Made by a program: the position numbers and the translations under genes. Positions 6,957-14,918 of a DNA stretch of 43,879 nt are shown piece by piece; positions within the stretch are counted from its first letter, which is position 1, and the number at the start of each line of letters is the position of its first letter. Source of the DNA: an uncultured Ruminiclostridium sp. (GTDB lineage Bacteria; Bacillota; Clostridia; Oscillospirales; Ruminococcaceae); NCBI GenBank assembly GCA_947624435.1, contig CANQKE010000021.1:1-43879 (forward strand). Reading direction: 5' to 3'. The notes beneath the pieces are model-generated. The model did not search any database, was not told where the DNA came from, and saw nothing but the letters and a program-made list of their open reading frames with translations.

Positions 6957-7544
6957 TCACCAATCGATAGTTTCTTTATTGCTTTTATCCAGCATAAAAA
7001 TATTTTTGTAGACCAGAAGATGCACTTCTTCATTAACGGCAATATTCTTTTCGGTACTGCCGAGCTGGTACATTATAAACCGTTTTCCGTTCGGGGTATC
7101 CACCAGGATCTTAGCCACCTGCGCGGGACGTCCGTTCACCCTCACGTTATCGTCAACATATCCGTAAAGCTTTCCGGTAATGTGTTTGCCTTTCACTTTC
7201 AGGATAATGTATCTGATAACATTTCTCAAAACCACAACAGCCGCAGCTATGCCGATCAAAAAGAACGGTATGAACATCAATATAATGATCGGCGTATCCT
7301 CTCCTGCCATGCCCGAAAGCGCCTCTATCAGCATTATTATTGCGGATATAGTAAACATTACGGCAAAGATCAGCGGGAACAAAGTCGTCCAGAATCCCAG
7401 AGCAGCTTCTTTGCAGTTGATAACGGGATATTCCATATACGCTTCGCTTGTCTCTACGTTCGTAACGCTTCCGCAATACGGACATATCTCGGATGTGACC
7501 GCCGCTCCGCAATGCGAGCAGGTGTACATTTTCGATTTTTCCAT
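6957..7544 (-). CDS. Zinc-ribbon membrane protein
   Basis: The 195-residue protein starts with a zinc ribbon (CSHCG at 9-13 and CPYCG at 21-25). Two hydrophobic helices follow at about 50-75 (FWTTLFPLIFAVMFTISAIIMLI) and 83-108 (IIILMFIPFFLIGIAAAVVV). A soluble C-terminal domain at about 118-195 includes GKLYGYVDDNVRVNG and DTPNGKRFIMYQLGS. It is probably a membrane protein with both ends in the cytoplasm; its role is unknown. It is a single gene with its own promoter (7637-7665) and a good ribosome site (GGATAAG). Confidence 0.75.
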   Translation of the reverse strand: MEKSKMYTCSHCGAAVTSEICPYCGSVTNVETSEAYMEYPVINCKEAALGFWTTLFPLIFAVMFTISAIIMLIEALSGMAGEDTPIIILMFIPFFLIGIAAAVVVLRNVIRYIILKVKGKHITGKLYGYVDDNVRVNGRPAQVAKILVDTPNGKRFIMYQLGSTEKNIAVNEEVHLLVYKNIFMLDKSNKETIDW

Positions 7545-7636
7545 AGGCTTATCCTTTCGGCAAAATATCAGAAACTTCTGTAATTTCTATCAAAGCTGAA
7601 GATGATACCATTATCATTTGCGTCTTGCTGTATTTA

Positions 7637-7665
7637 ATTATATCAGATAAATATGAAAAAATCAA
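7637..7665 (-). promoter_or_regulatory. Promoter of the zinc-ribbon membrane protein gene
   Basis: Minus strand: TTGATT (7665-7660), 17-nt spacer, TATAAT (7642-7637). It lies about 95 nt before the start codon at 7544. Confidence 0.7.
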
Positions 7666-7703
7666 CTTGTTAAACGTTTTTCAAAAGCCTATTTCCGTAA
7701 ACG

Positions 7704-7731
7704 ATACCCCCGACCGTAGAAGCCGGGGTAT
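7704..7731. other. Isolated hairpin in an intergenic stretch
   Basis: ATACCCC (7704-7710) pairs with GGGGTAT (7725-7731), with further pairing CCGaC/GcCGG inside. It is not followed by a T-run on the plus strand. It may be a remnant of a small mobile element end or a weak terminator. Apart from this hairpin, the promoter at 7637-7665 and the next hairpin, I see nothing in 7545-7896. Confidence 0.35.
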
Positions 7732-7793
7732 TAATGTATATAAAGAAATAACGGTAAAAATGTCCTTATTTCGGAAAACCAATATAAAATTAC

Positions 7794-7827
7794 AGAACGC
7801 ACTACCCATAATGGGATAGTGCGTTCT
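7794..7827 (-). terminator. Terminator of the SPFH/TM2 operon
   Basis: AGAACGCACTA (7794-7804) pairs with TAGTGCGTTCT (7817-7827), extended by CCC/GGG. Read leftward it is followed by GTAATTTTATATT. It would end the transcript that contains 9876-8020. Confidence 0.55.
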
Positions 7828-7896
7828 ATAAGAATACTCATCCATGCATGAAAACATAAAATAACAAACTTACTTCAAAAAGAAACCGATTCGTTT

Positions 7897-8013
7897 CTAT
7901 TTGGCCCGATTGCTATATATGTATATTCGCTCAGTTCTTTTATGTCTGTACCAAGTCACAAGAAATAATATCGACATAATTAACCAATACATAAATTTAA
8001 TGAACTTTTTCAA
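7897..8013 (-). CDS. Possible 38-residue membrane protein
   Basis: An open frame from a TTG at 8013 codes for 38 residues beginning LKKFIKFMYWLIMSILFLVT, a Lys-led hydrophobic helix followed by a basic tail (WYRHKRTERIY). It begins 6 nt after the stop of the TM2-domain gene, within the same likely transcript. The ribosome site (AGGTTGATCGAAG) is weak and the start codon rare, so this is tentative. No family recognised. Confidence 0.35.
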   Translation of the reverse strand: MKKFIKFMYWLIMSILFLVTWYRHKRTERIYIYSNRAK

Positions 8014-8019
8014 CTTCGA

Positions 8020-8424
8020 TCAACCTAGTCGCACATGGTTTTTGAGCTGAAAATTTTCATCGTTTGAGCATAAATAAACAATGCCTTCAATAAAGCCAAC
8101 AATTTCGGGTATACCCGTCCAGAAAAAAACAAGATACAAAATCCCCATTCCGGTTTGTCCTAAGTAAAATTTGTGTATACCCAGTCCTCCTAAGAAAATT
8201 CCGAGAATACCTGCTGCAATTTTACTTTTCAGCGGCCATGCAGGATTGATTCCGGAAACATTCGTTTGCTGAGGCGTTACCTGTTGGATAACGATCTGAG
8301 GCTGCACTTGCTGCACTTGAGGCGCAGCTGCTTGCTGAACTGCTAATTTCTCACCGCAGAACTTGCATTCGGTAGCGTTCGGATCAATGGGAGCGCCACA
8401 TTGCGGACATACTCTATCTGCCAT
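8020..8424 (-). CDS. Zinc-ribbon TM2-domain protein
   Basis: The 134-residue protein begins with a zinc ribbon (CPQCG at 6-10, CKFCG at 20-24). A Gln/Val-rich linker follows, then a TM2 domain: two helices with the typical SKIAAGILGIFLGGLGIHKFYLG and GILYLVFFW segments. TM2 proteins are small membrane proteins of unknown function; the HKFYLG turn is diagnostic. It is the third gene of the leftward operon headed by the SPFH protein, 28 nt after the four-helix membrane protein. Confidence 0.88.
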   Translation of the reverse strand: MADRVCPQCGAPIDPNATECKFCGEKLAVQQAAAPQVQQVQPQIVIQQVTPQQTNVSGINPAWPLKSKIAAGILGIFLGGLGIHKFYLGQTGMGILYLVFFWTGIPEIVGFIEGIVYLCSNDENFQLKNHVRLG

Positions 8425-8452
8425 AATTTTTCCTCCAAAAATATAATATTAT

Positions 8453-8827
8453 TTATCTTTTACCCATTATAAACATAGGTATTGATACCACACAATATAT
8501 AAACAGCAAAACAAGATGAATCAATATAAAGAAAACATCGGGCACTATCGTGATCAAAGCAAAATTAACAACATCAAGAATCACCGTATAAATTACTGTA
8601 ATCAAAACAAGTGGAACGAAATACCCGGTCTTGATTGGCTTTGAAGAAAAATTGACGATAATAAAATATGCAAGAAACGCAAATCCCACAAGTTCAAATA
8701 TCAATGCACTCCAAAAATTGGAAAGATTTTCAATATGTAAAACGGCGAAAAACACAAACAGTACGATCCCTATATAGAATATAAGGGCGCCGACCGACAA
8801 AAAGATACTTAGCGATCCTTTTTTCAT
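8453..8827 (-). CDS. Four-helix membrane protein
   Basis: The 124-residue protein has four hydrophobic helices (about 6-30, 38-60, 70-93, 96-118) and almost no soluble part. No family is recognised. The ATG at 8827 overlaps the TGA of the upstream SPFH gene (ATGA), with AGAAGGTAG as ribosome site, so a longer reading starting at 8896 is rejected. Translational coupling points to a membrane partner of the SPFH protein. Confidence 0.7.
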   Translation of the reverse strand: MKKGSLSIFLSVGALIFYIGIVLFVFFAVLHIENLSNFWSALIFELVGFAFLAYFIIVNFSSKPIKTGYFVPLVLITVIYTVILDVVNFALITIVPDVFFILIHLVLLFIYCVVSIPMFIMGKR

Positions 8828-9876
8828 TGTTCTACCTTCTTCCCGCACTCCGGACAAAACTTTGTTCCGGGAGATAACTTTTTCCCGCATTCGCATGTCA
8901 ACTCGCTGTTGTTAGCTCCGCATTCCGGACAGAATTTTGAACCGGCAGGAATGCGGGCTTTGCATGAAACGCATTCTTTTGTATCTTCTTCCTTGCCGAG
9001 CGGATTTCCGATGGTTTGGTTCATCATATTGCCCATTCCTATCGCGGTTCCAAGACCTATACCGCCTGCTGCAAACGCACCTGCCACTCCGCTTTGATTG
9101 TTGGCGGCACCTTCATATACATCAAACGACCTTTTGGTCGCATATCGTCTGTCGCCCATGATTTCAAATTCCGCTTTATTCTCAAGAATCTTATTGATTT
9201 TTTCAAAATCCTCATCAGGAAAGTTGATCGACTGAATAAAAAAGTTAACTACAGTAAATCCGTATTTTTCAAATTCGGATATCACGTTTTCTTTTACTTT
9301 ATCAGACAAGCTTTCAAGCTTTACGGAAATTTCAAGTGCCGAAACTCCGTTTGTAATGATCGCATCTGCAATAGCGGATTTCACTTTGATAACCAAAATA
9401 CCGCGATAGTATTCCTTTATTTTGTCGAACTTTACGATGTCGTTCTTCTGCATACCGCCGATTACTTCTTTGAATAAAGTAACCACATCGAGCACTCTCA
9501 GACCCATCTGACCGAAAGCTCTTATACGTAGCTTTACGTAATATTTAGGATCTATAAGCTGAATAGGGTCGATCGTGCCCCAATTGATATCAAGTATTAC
9601 CGCTGTATTAACAAAATAAATTTCTGCACTAAACGGCGTTTTCCCGCCAAACGGTAAATTTACAATAGATTTAAGGATCGGCAGATTATTCGTTGATAAG
9701 GTGTGTGTGCCGGGATAAAAGACATCAGCCACAGCACCGCCTTTTACAAAAATAGCTGCCTGTCCCTCTTGTACAATTAGCTGTGTACCTAAAACCAATT
9801 TTTCTGACGGATGTTTGTATATCAGCCAATCGCGACTCTTTAGCCCGTCAAACCGAACAACATCTATTATTGCCAT
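8824..9876 (-). CDS. SPFH (band 7) protein with C-terminal zinc ribbons, YdjI-like
   Basis: The 350-residue protein has an SPFH-type domain at about 20-215: VLGTQLIVQEGQAAIFVKGG, then FGGKTPFSAEIYFVN, and a helical stalk KVKENVISEFEKYGF. A Gly/Ala-rich linker (255-285) follows, and then two zinc-ribbon motifs (CVSCKARIPAGSKFCPECG and CECGKKLSPGTKFCPECG). The layout matches Bacillus YdjI, which acts with membrane-stress proteins and with partners carrying similar ribbons. No N-terminal membrane segment is seen, so it is probably peripheral. It heads the operon with the four-helix protein and the TM2 protein. All three, and the gene at 6957-7544, look membrane-linked, suggesting a shared envelope role (inference). 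Confidence 0.85.
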   Translation of the reverse strand: MAIIDVVRFDGLKSRDWLIYKHPSEKLVLGTQLIVQEGQAAIFVKGGAVADVFYPGTHTLSTNNLPILKSIVNLPFGGKTPFSAEIYFVNTAVILDINWGTIDPIQLIDPKYYVKLRIRAFGQMGLRVLDVVTLFKEVIGGMQKNDIVKFDKIKEYYRGILVIKVKSAIADAIITNGVSALEISVKLESLSDKVKENVISEFEKYGFTVVNFFIQSINFPDEDFEKINKILENKAEFEIMGDRRYATKRSFDVYEGAANNQSGVAGAFAAGGIGLGTAIGMGNMMNQTIGNPLGKEEDTKECVSCKARIPAGSKFCPECGANNSELTCECGKKLSPGTKFCPECGKKVEQ

Positions 9877-9968
9877 TCTTCTTTCTCCCCTTTGGCTACA
9901 GATATATTAAACGTTTAACGCTAATTTTATTTTGAATTTATTAAAATATAATTTATTCAAGTATATAA

Positions 9969-9997
9969 ATTATATCAGAAAAACGAAAAAAAGTCAA
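9969..9997 (-). promoter_or_regulatory. Promoter of the SPFH operon
   Basis: Minus strand: TTGACT (9997-9992), 17-nt spacer, TATAAT (9974-9969). About 90 nt before the ATG at 9876. The stretch between here and metK (9998-10194) holds nothing else I can support. Confidence 0.7.
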
Positions 9998-10194
9998 GAG
10001 TTTTGGGCGATTTTGTAAAAACCCGCAACACTAGAATAAATAGATGAAAATACGATAGAATAAAGTTACCACATCCATTCATAAGCAGAAAGAAAGCCAT
10101 GAACTGCTCCCTTTTTTGAAAAAAGCCCCTTATTTTCAACCGTCTCGGCTTAACATCAATACGATTACGGCTTGCTCGTTCACACAAACAACAA

Positions 10195-10222
10195 AGGCAC
10201 CCGAAATTTCTTTCAGGTGCCG
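10195..10222 (-). terminator. Terminator of metK
   Basis: GGCACC(C) at 10196-10202 pairs with (A)GGTGCC at 10215-10221, with a GAAA/TTTC extension inside. Read leftward it is followed by TTTGTTGTTTG. Confidence 0.7.
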
Positions 10223-10256
10223 GAAAATTCAAGCACAAATCTTCACCGCGTCATAT

Positions 10257-11432
10257 TTACATACCCAGCGCTTTTTTAAGCTCCTCAGTTTTGTCGGTCT
10301 TTTCCCACGGAACGTTTAGCTCCTCGCGTCCCATGTGTCCGTAAGAAGCGAGCGGGCGGTATTTTACCTCTTTCAGCTTCAGCGAAGAAATTATCGCCGA
10401 CGGGCGGAAATCGAACACCTTGCTCACCGCGGCGGCTATCTCGTCGTCCGGCTTTTTGCCGGTGCCGAAGGTATCCACGAATATCGAAACCGGATGCGCC
10501 ACGCCTATCGCATAGGCAAGCTGCACCTCGCACTTATCCGCAAGATGCGCGGCAACTATGTTCTTAGCGGCGTATCTTGCCGCGTAAGCCGCCGAGCGGT
10601 CGACCTTGGTCGGGTCCTTGCCGGAAAACGACCCGCCGCCGTGCCTGCCTACTCCTCCGTAAGTGTCCACGATTATCTTACGGCCGGTAAGTCCGCTGTC
10701 GCCCTGAGGTCCTCCCACTACAAAACGTCCGGTGGGATTTATCAGGTACTTGGTATTCTCGTCGATGAGATTTTCCGGTACGGTGGTCTTTATTACCTTT
10801 TCGATGATGTCGCGGCGCAGAGTTTCCTCGTCGGTGTCCTCTCTATGCTGGGAGGAGACTACCACCGTGTCCACCCTTACGGGCGTTCCGTCCTCGTACT
10901 CTACCGTGACCTGAGTCTTGCCGTCCGGCAGAAGATACCCGAGCTCTCCACTGTGCCGAACCTGCGCCAGCTTTTTCGCCAATGCGTGCGCCAGCGACGC
11001 GGTGAGCGGCATAAGCTCCTTGGTTTCGTTGCAGGCGTAGCCGAACATCATGCCCTGATCGCCCGCGCCGGTGTCGGAAACGTTCTGCTCTCTGCCCTCT
11101 AACGCATTGTTTACTCCCATTGCAATATCCGGACTTTGCTCGTCTATATAGGTAAGCACCGCGCAGGAATTTCCGTCAAAGCCGTACTTCGCGTCGTCGT
11201 AGCCTATCTCTTTTATTATGTCCCTCGCGGTCTTCGCTATATCGACGTAAGCGGAGGTGCTTATCTCTCCCATAACCAGCACCATTCCGGTGGTAACGCA
11301 GGTCTCGCACGCCACCCTCGCGTTTTTATCCTCCGCTAATATCGCGTCGAGTATGCCGTCGGAGATCTGGTCGCATATCTTGTCGGGATGTCCCTCGGTC
11401 ACGCTCTCGGAGGTGAAAAAGTATCTTGCCAT
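10257..11432 (-). CDS. metK: S-adenosylmethionine synthetase
   Basis: The 391-residue protein has the usual family length. It carries GHPDK near residue 15 (ATP binding), [12 protein letters not shown] (about 123-134, methionine/ATP site), the Gly-rich [16 protein letters not shown] loop, and DTFGTGKK further on. It makes SAM from methionine and ATP in the cytoplasm. The start ATG at 11432 follows GAGAGGAATG. The gene stands alone under a SAM-I riboswitch (11511-11644) with its own promoter, so it is shut down when SAM is plentiful. Confidence 0.98.
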   Translation of the reverse strand: MARYFFTSESVTEGHPDKICDQISDGILDAILAEDKNARVACETCVTTGMVLVMGEISTSAYVDIAKTARDIIKEIGYDDAKYGFDGNSCAVLTYIDEQSPDIAMGVNNALEGREQNVSDTGAGDQGMMFGYACNETKELMPLTASLAHALAKKLAQVRHSGELGYLLPDGKTQVTVEYEDGTPVRVDTVVVSSQHREDTDEETLRRDIIEKVIKTTVPENLIDENTKYLINPTGRFVVGGPQGDSGLTGRKIIVDTYGGVGRHGGGSFSGKDPTKVDRSAAYAARYAAKNIVAAHLADKCEVQLAYAIGVAHPVSIFVDTFGTGKKPDDEIAAAVSKVFDFRPSAIISSLKLKEVKYRPLASYGHMGREELNVPWEKTDKTEELKKALGM

Positions 11433-11470
11433 TTTACATTCCTCTCTTTCAGATGAATTTTATCCAAATA

Positions 11471-11496
11471 AAAAAGCCCCGCAAGGAGCTTTAGCT
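11471..11496 (-). terminator. Riboswitch-controlled terminator before metK
   Basis: On the minus strand AGCTCC-TTGC-GGGGCT forms a hairpin followed by TTTTTTATTT. It lies between the SAM aptamer and the metK start, as expected for the expression platform of a SAM-I riboswitch that works by termination. Confidence 0.8.
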
Positions 11497-11510
11497 TTTT
11501 CGGCGTTGCT

Positions 11511-11644
11511 CCTTATCTTTCGGTAGCGCAAAATACGCCCCGCAGGAATTAGCACCATTTTTCCTTTTCGGAAACGGTTGCTGGGCTTGCGGAGCCTTAC
11601 TCCCGCCCTGTGTAAAACAGGAACTGCAAGCCGCTCTTGATAAG
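11511..11644 (-). promoter_or_regulatory. SAM-I riboswitch (S-box) controlling metK
   Basis: Read leftward, the aptamer shows the S-box landmarks: CTTATCAAGAG at its 5' end, then GCCCAGCAACC, GGTGCTAATTCC, and GAAAGATAAG closing P1 (GATAAG with CTTATC). SAM binding promotes the terminator at 11471-11496. Confidence 0.95.
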
Positions 11645-11662
11645 GGTTTTCTTACAAACAAT

Positions 11663-11691
11663 AGTTTATCATATAAATACACGCTTGTCAA
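11663..11691 (-). promoter_or_regulatory. Promoter of the SAM riboswitch-metK unit
   Basis: Minus strand: TTGACA (11691-11686), 17-nt spacer, TAAACT (11668-11663). It begins 10 nt after the ttcA stop codon. Confidence 0.65.
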
Positions 11692-11700
11692 TAGGCAATA

Positions 11701-12534
11701 TCAAACTTTCGGCGCGTCGTTGAATCTTTCAAGGAAGTGATGAGATTCCTCGCCGTTATGCCACGAGATAAGCGTTCCTAAATTCACGTTTTCCACGCTG
11801 CGGAAGATGTTGTTTTCCACGTTTGGATTGACCTTGTGCAGCTCGCTGATAAGCTGCTTTATCTCAAGCCGTTTTGACGCGCCGACGTCCGTTGCGCAGT
11901 TTTCGGTAAAACGACAGGCGCACCGCAGAAATTTAAGCCCGTTATATCCCGCCCAAGCTATTATATCCTGCTCTCTTACAAGATATAGCGGGCGGATAAG
12001 CTGCATACCCTCAAAATTCGTGCTGAACAGTTTGGGCATCATGGTCTGTACCTGACCGCCGTACAGCATACCCATAAGTATAGTTTCTATAACGTCGTCA
12101 AAATGATGTCCCAGCGCTATCTTATTGCAGCCCAGCTCCTTTGCCTTGCTGTAAAGATACCCCCGCCGCATTCTAGCACAAAGGTAACACGGGCTGTCCT
12201 TTATATCCGCCACTATCCCGAATATTTCGGTATTGAAAAACCTCACCGGAATATCGAGCAGTTCGGCGTTATATTCTATCAGCCTGCGGTTTTCTTTGTT
12301 ATAGCCGGGGTCCATGACGATATATTCGGCGGTAAACGGCACGTCGCTGTATTTTTGCAGCCGCTGTATACACTTTGCCAGCAGCATGGAATCCTTGCCG
12401 CCGGAGATACATACCGCCACCCTGTCGCCGCTGTTTATGAGCCTGTATTCCTTTAACCCCTTGATAAATCGGTTCCATATCGGCTTTTTGTATTTTTTTA
12501 CTATGCTGTTTTCTATGCTGCAAGCGTCCGGCAT
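11701..12534 (-). CDS. ttcA: TtcA-family tRNA 2-thiolation ATPase
   Basis: The 277-residue protein is a PP-loop ATPase with SGGKDS at 44-49, the CxxC pair PCYLCARMR (Cys116, Cys119) and a third cysteine cluster CACRFTENC (205-213), as in the TtcA group that carries an iron-sulfur cluster. It probably makes 2-thiocytidine in tRNA, although related TtcA-like enzymes can act on other tRNA sites. HHFDDVIET (143-151) is the expected family motif. It lies leftward of lysA after a terminator-like hairpin (12566-12588). A good ribosome site AAGGAGAGG precedes the ATG at 12534. Confidence 0.88.
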   Translation of the reverse strand: MPDACSIENSIVKKYKKPIWNRFIKGLKEYRLINSGDRVAVCISGGKDSMLLAKCIQRLQKYSDVPFTAEYIVMDPGYNKENRRLIEYNAELLDIPVRFFNTEIFGIVADIKDSPCYLCARMRRGYLYSKAKELGCNKIALGHHFDDVIETILMGMLYGGQVQTMMPKLFSTNFEGMQLIRPLYLVREQDIIAWAGYNGLKFLRCACRFTENCATDVGASKRLEIKQLISELHKVNPNVENNIFRSVENVNLGTLISWHNGEESHHFLERFNDAPKV

Positions 12535-12565
12535 AAAACCTCTCCTTAACTATAACTATAACATA

Positions 12566-12588
12566 AAACGGGAGATCTACTCCCGTTT
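12566..12588 (-). terminator. Terminator-like hairpin after lysA
   Basis: AAACGGGAG (12566-12574) pairs perfectly with CTCCCGTTT (12580-12588). Read leftward it is followed by TATGTTATAG, a weak tail. It may only partly separate lysA from ttcA. Confidence 0.6.
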
Positions 12589-12593
12589 CAGTC

Positions 12594-13865
12594 TTATTTC
12601 TTGAAGTTGTATTCCTTTGAAAAATCAAAGGTCGCAAAATAATCCTCCGGCGTTTCTGCTCTGCGGATAAGCTGATAGCTGCCGTCGGCTTTAAGCAGTA
12701 TCTCCGCGCTGCGCAGCTTGCCGTTGTAGTTATATCCCATAGAAAAGCCGTGCGCGCCGGTGTCGTGTATCACGATGATATCGCCGATATCTATCTTAGG
12801 CAGCATACGGTCAATGGCGAATTTGTCGTTGTTCTCACACAGTCCTCCGGTAATATCGTACATATGGTCGCAGGACATATCCTCCTTGCCTGCCACCGTA
12901 ATGTGATGATAAGCGCCGTACATGGCGGGACGCATAAGGTTCGCCGCGCACGCGTCAAGCCCTATATACTCCTTGTAGATGTGCTTTTCCCTTATCGCGG
13001 TCGCTGCAAGATGTCCGTACGGCGCAAGCATAAATCTGCCAAGCTCGGTAAATATGCTTACATTCCCAAGCCCCGCCGGAACGAGTATCTCTTCAAACTG
13101 CTTTCTTACTCCCTCGCCTATCGCCATAATGTCGTTGGGGGTCTGGTCGGGACGGTAAGCTATCCCCACGCCGCCGGACAGATTTATAAAGTCCAGACTT
13201 ACGCCGGTCTTTTCCTTTATCTCCACCGCCGTGCGGAAAAGTATCCCCGCCAGCACCGGATAATAATCGTTCGTCAACGTGTTGGACGCTAAAAACGCGT
13301 GCATTCCGAACCGTTTCGCGCCCTTTTGCTTAAGCAGCCGGTAGCCCTCTATAAGCTGGTCATGGGTGAAGCCGTACTTCGCGTCCTTGGGCGTGTCCAT
13401 AACGTTGCCTTTTTCGCTGGTCTTAAATTCCCCGCCGGGATTGTAGCGGCAGGAGATAGTTTCGGGTATTCCGGTCAGCTTGTCAAGCACCTCTATATGG
13501 GTGAGATCGTCAAGATTTATCACCGCGCCGAGCTTGTAGGCAAGACGAAAATCCGCGTCGGGGGTAGCGTTCGAGCTGAACATGATGTCCTGTCCCTTTG
13601 CGCCGACCTTATCCGACAGCATAAGCTCGGTATAGGAGGAGCAGTCAAAGCCGCAGCCCTCGTCCATAAGCAGCTTCATTATGTAAGGATTCGGGGTAGC
13701 CTTTACCGCAAAATATTCGCGGTAGCCCTTGTTCCAGGAAAACGCCTGCTTTACCCTACGCGCGTTTTCCACTATCCCCTTTTCGTCGTAAATATGAAAC
13801 GGCGTGGGATAGTCCTTTATTATCTCCTGTAATTTCTCCTTTGTTACAAAAGGCTTTTTGATCAT
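12594..13865 (-). CDS. lysA: Diaminopimelate decarboxylase (PLP-dependent)
   Basis: From the ATG at 13865 the protein has 423 residues. It is a fold-III PLP decarboxylase: AVKATPNP with the PLP lysine Lys55, CGFDCSSYTEL, the phosphate-binding SGGVGIAY, ELGRFMLAPYGH, and the catalytic-Cys segment GGLCENNDKFA. It converts meso-diaminopimelate to lysine. Closely related decarboxylases of polyamine pathways share this fold, so the exact substrate is inferred. The start is chosen because AAAAAGGAGA lies 9 nt before this ATG; an earlier in-frame start at 13895 would overlap the upstream esterase gene. It follows that esterase gene by 26 nt. Confidence 0.88.
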   Translation of the reverse strand: MIKKPFVTKEKLQEIIKDYPTPFHIYDEKGIVENARRVKQAFSWNKGYREYFAVKATPNPYIMKLLMDEGCGFDCSSYTELMLSDKVGAKGQDIMFSSNATPDADFRLAYKLGAVINLDDLTHIEVLDKLTGIPETISCRYNPGGEFKTSEKGNVMDTPKDAKYGFTHDQLIEGYRLLKQKGAKRFGMHAFLASNTLTNDYYPVLAGILFRTAVEIKEKTGVSLDFINLSGGVGIAYRPDQTPNDIMAIGEGVRKQFEEILVPAGLGNVSIFTELGRFMLAPYGHLAATAIREKHIYKEYIGLDACAANLMRPAMYGAYHHITVAGKEDMSCDHMYDITGGLCENNDKFAIDRMLPKIDIGDIIVIHDTGAHGFSMGYNYNGKLRSAEILLKADGSYQLIRRAETPEDYFATFDFSKEYNFKK

Positions 13866-13891
13866 GTTGATGTATCTCCTTTTTTCTAAGC

Positions 13892-14701
13892 TCACACATT
13901 CATATACTTTTCAAGGAATTTTACCGATAACTCTATCCACTTTTTGCAATTGTCAAGATAGAAATACTCGTTCCAGCCGGTCGCCTTATCGCAGGTGGAA
14001 AGTCCGTGCGGGCCGGAATCATACATATGTAATTCACACGGCACCTTGTTGGAAACGCACGCTTTCGCCATTACAAGGCTGTTCTGCGCGGGAACGCAGT
14101 CGTCGTCCGCCGTACACCAGATAAATATCGGCGGCGTTTTCGGCGTAACGCGGTTTTCCGCCGACAGCTTGGAAAGATCGTCGCGGGTGGGATATTCCCC
14201 GAGCAGGATATCAAAAGAGCCTTTATGAGGATTTGTAACGCCGCTTATCACCGGATAGCTAAGTACCGCGGCATTAGGTCTGATGTCCTCCGGCTTGCAG
14301 TCCAGCGCTTTATATATCACCGGATCGCTCCACATGGTGGCGGTGCAGGCGGCGAGATGTCCGCCGGAGCTTGCGCCCCAGACAGCCAGCTTATCGGGAT
14401 CGATATTAAATTCCTCACTGCGCTCTCTTATCTTTTTAATTGCATACGCCGCGTTGAGCAACGACGCGGGATAGCGCTTTTTGACGCTGTATATCAGAAT
14501 AAAGGTGTTGTACCCCTCCGCGGCGTATCTCATGGCGATAGGCTCCGCCTCGCGCGCAGAGCAGTATTCATATCCGCCGCCCGGCAGTATAAGTATCGCC
14601 GGACGCTTATTGCAAAACGGCAGCCCCTCCACGTCGTCGAGCATGTAAGCCTTGAGGTACACCGTCTTCTCACTGTTAAGATAAAAGGTTTTTACTGTCA
14701 T
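13892..14701 (-). CDS. Alpha/beta-hydrolase esterase (BD-FAE/acetylesterase-like)
   Basis: The 269-residue protein has an oxyanion loop LPGGGYEYCS (39-48), the nucleophile motif GASSGG (109-114, Ser111 by the GxSxG pattern), a late Asp in CTADDDCVP and the catalytic His in SGPHGLS. No signal peptide is seen, so it acts in the cytoplasm. Relatives remove acetyl or feruloyl groups from sugars, which suits a gut fibre degrader, but the substrate is not shown by the sequence. It is the first gene of the unit with lysA, from a strong promoter at 14735-14763. Confidence 0.85.
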   Translation of the reverse strand: MTVKTFYLNSEKTVYLKAYMLDDVEGLPFCNKRPAILILPGGGYEYCSAREAEPIAMRYAAEGYNTFILIYSVKKRYPASLLNAAYAIKKIRERSEEFNIDPDKLAVWGASSGGHLAACTATMWSDPVIYKALDCKPEDIRPNAAVLSYPVISGVTNPHKGSFDILLGEYPTRDDLSKLSAENRVTPKTPPIFIWCTADDDCVPAQNSLVMAKACVSNKVPCELHMYDSGPHGLSTCDKATGWNEYFYLDNCKKWIELSVKFLEKYMNV

Positions 14702-14734
14702 ATCCGTTTCCTCTCAAAAAAATATATTACTTTA

Positions 14735-14763
14735 ATTATACTCTATCGTTCGGGAAAAATCAA
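14735..14763 (-). promoter_or_regulatory. Promoter of the esterase-lysA unit
   Basis: Minus strand: TTGATT (14763-14758), 17-nt spacer, TATAAT (14740-14735). It is divergent from the CoA operon promoter 26 bp away. Confidence 0.72.
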
Positions 14764-14788
14764 GAGGACGGCGGCATTTTATGCACAC

Positions 14789-14817
14789 TTGACAATAACG
14801 GCGTTTTATGTTATTAT
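14789..14817 (+). promoter_or_regulatory. Promoter of the pantothenate/CoA operon
   Basis: TTGACA (14789-14794), 17-nt spacer, TATTAT (14812-14817). A leader of about 95 nt follows before panG; it has short self-complementary parts but no riboswitch that I recognise. Confidence 0.68.
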
Positions 14818-14918
14818 TGTACTGTAAAAGCGGATAGTATTCCATTACGGCAACTGTACCGGCTTTCATCATCTCAAAACTAAAAACATCGCGTCACATA
14901 AAGGCAGGGTGATGCGGT

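Noticed and set aside
7704-7731. IS200/IS605 end
   Set aside because: Hairpin only; no transposase and no matching second end in the window.
10285-11339. Open frames opposite metK and similar antisense frames elsewhere
   Set aside because: They mirror highly conserved genes on the other strand and have no start signals of their own.
14818-14918. Riboswitch in the panG leader
   Set aside because: No known aptamer consensus and no terminator hairpin could be made out.
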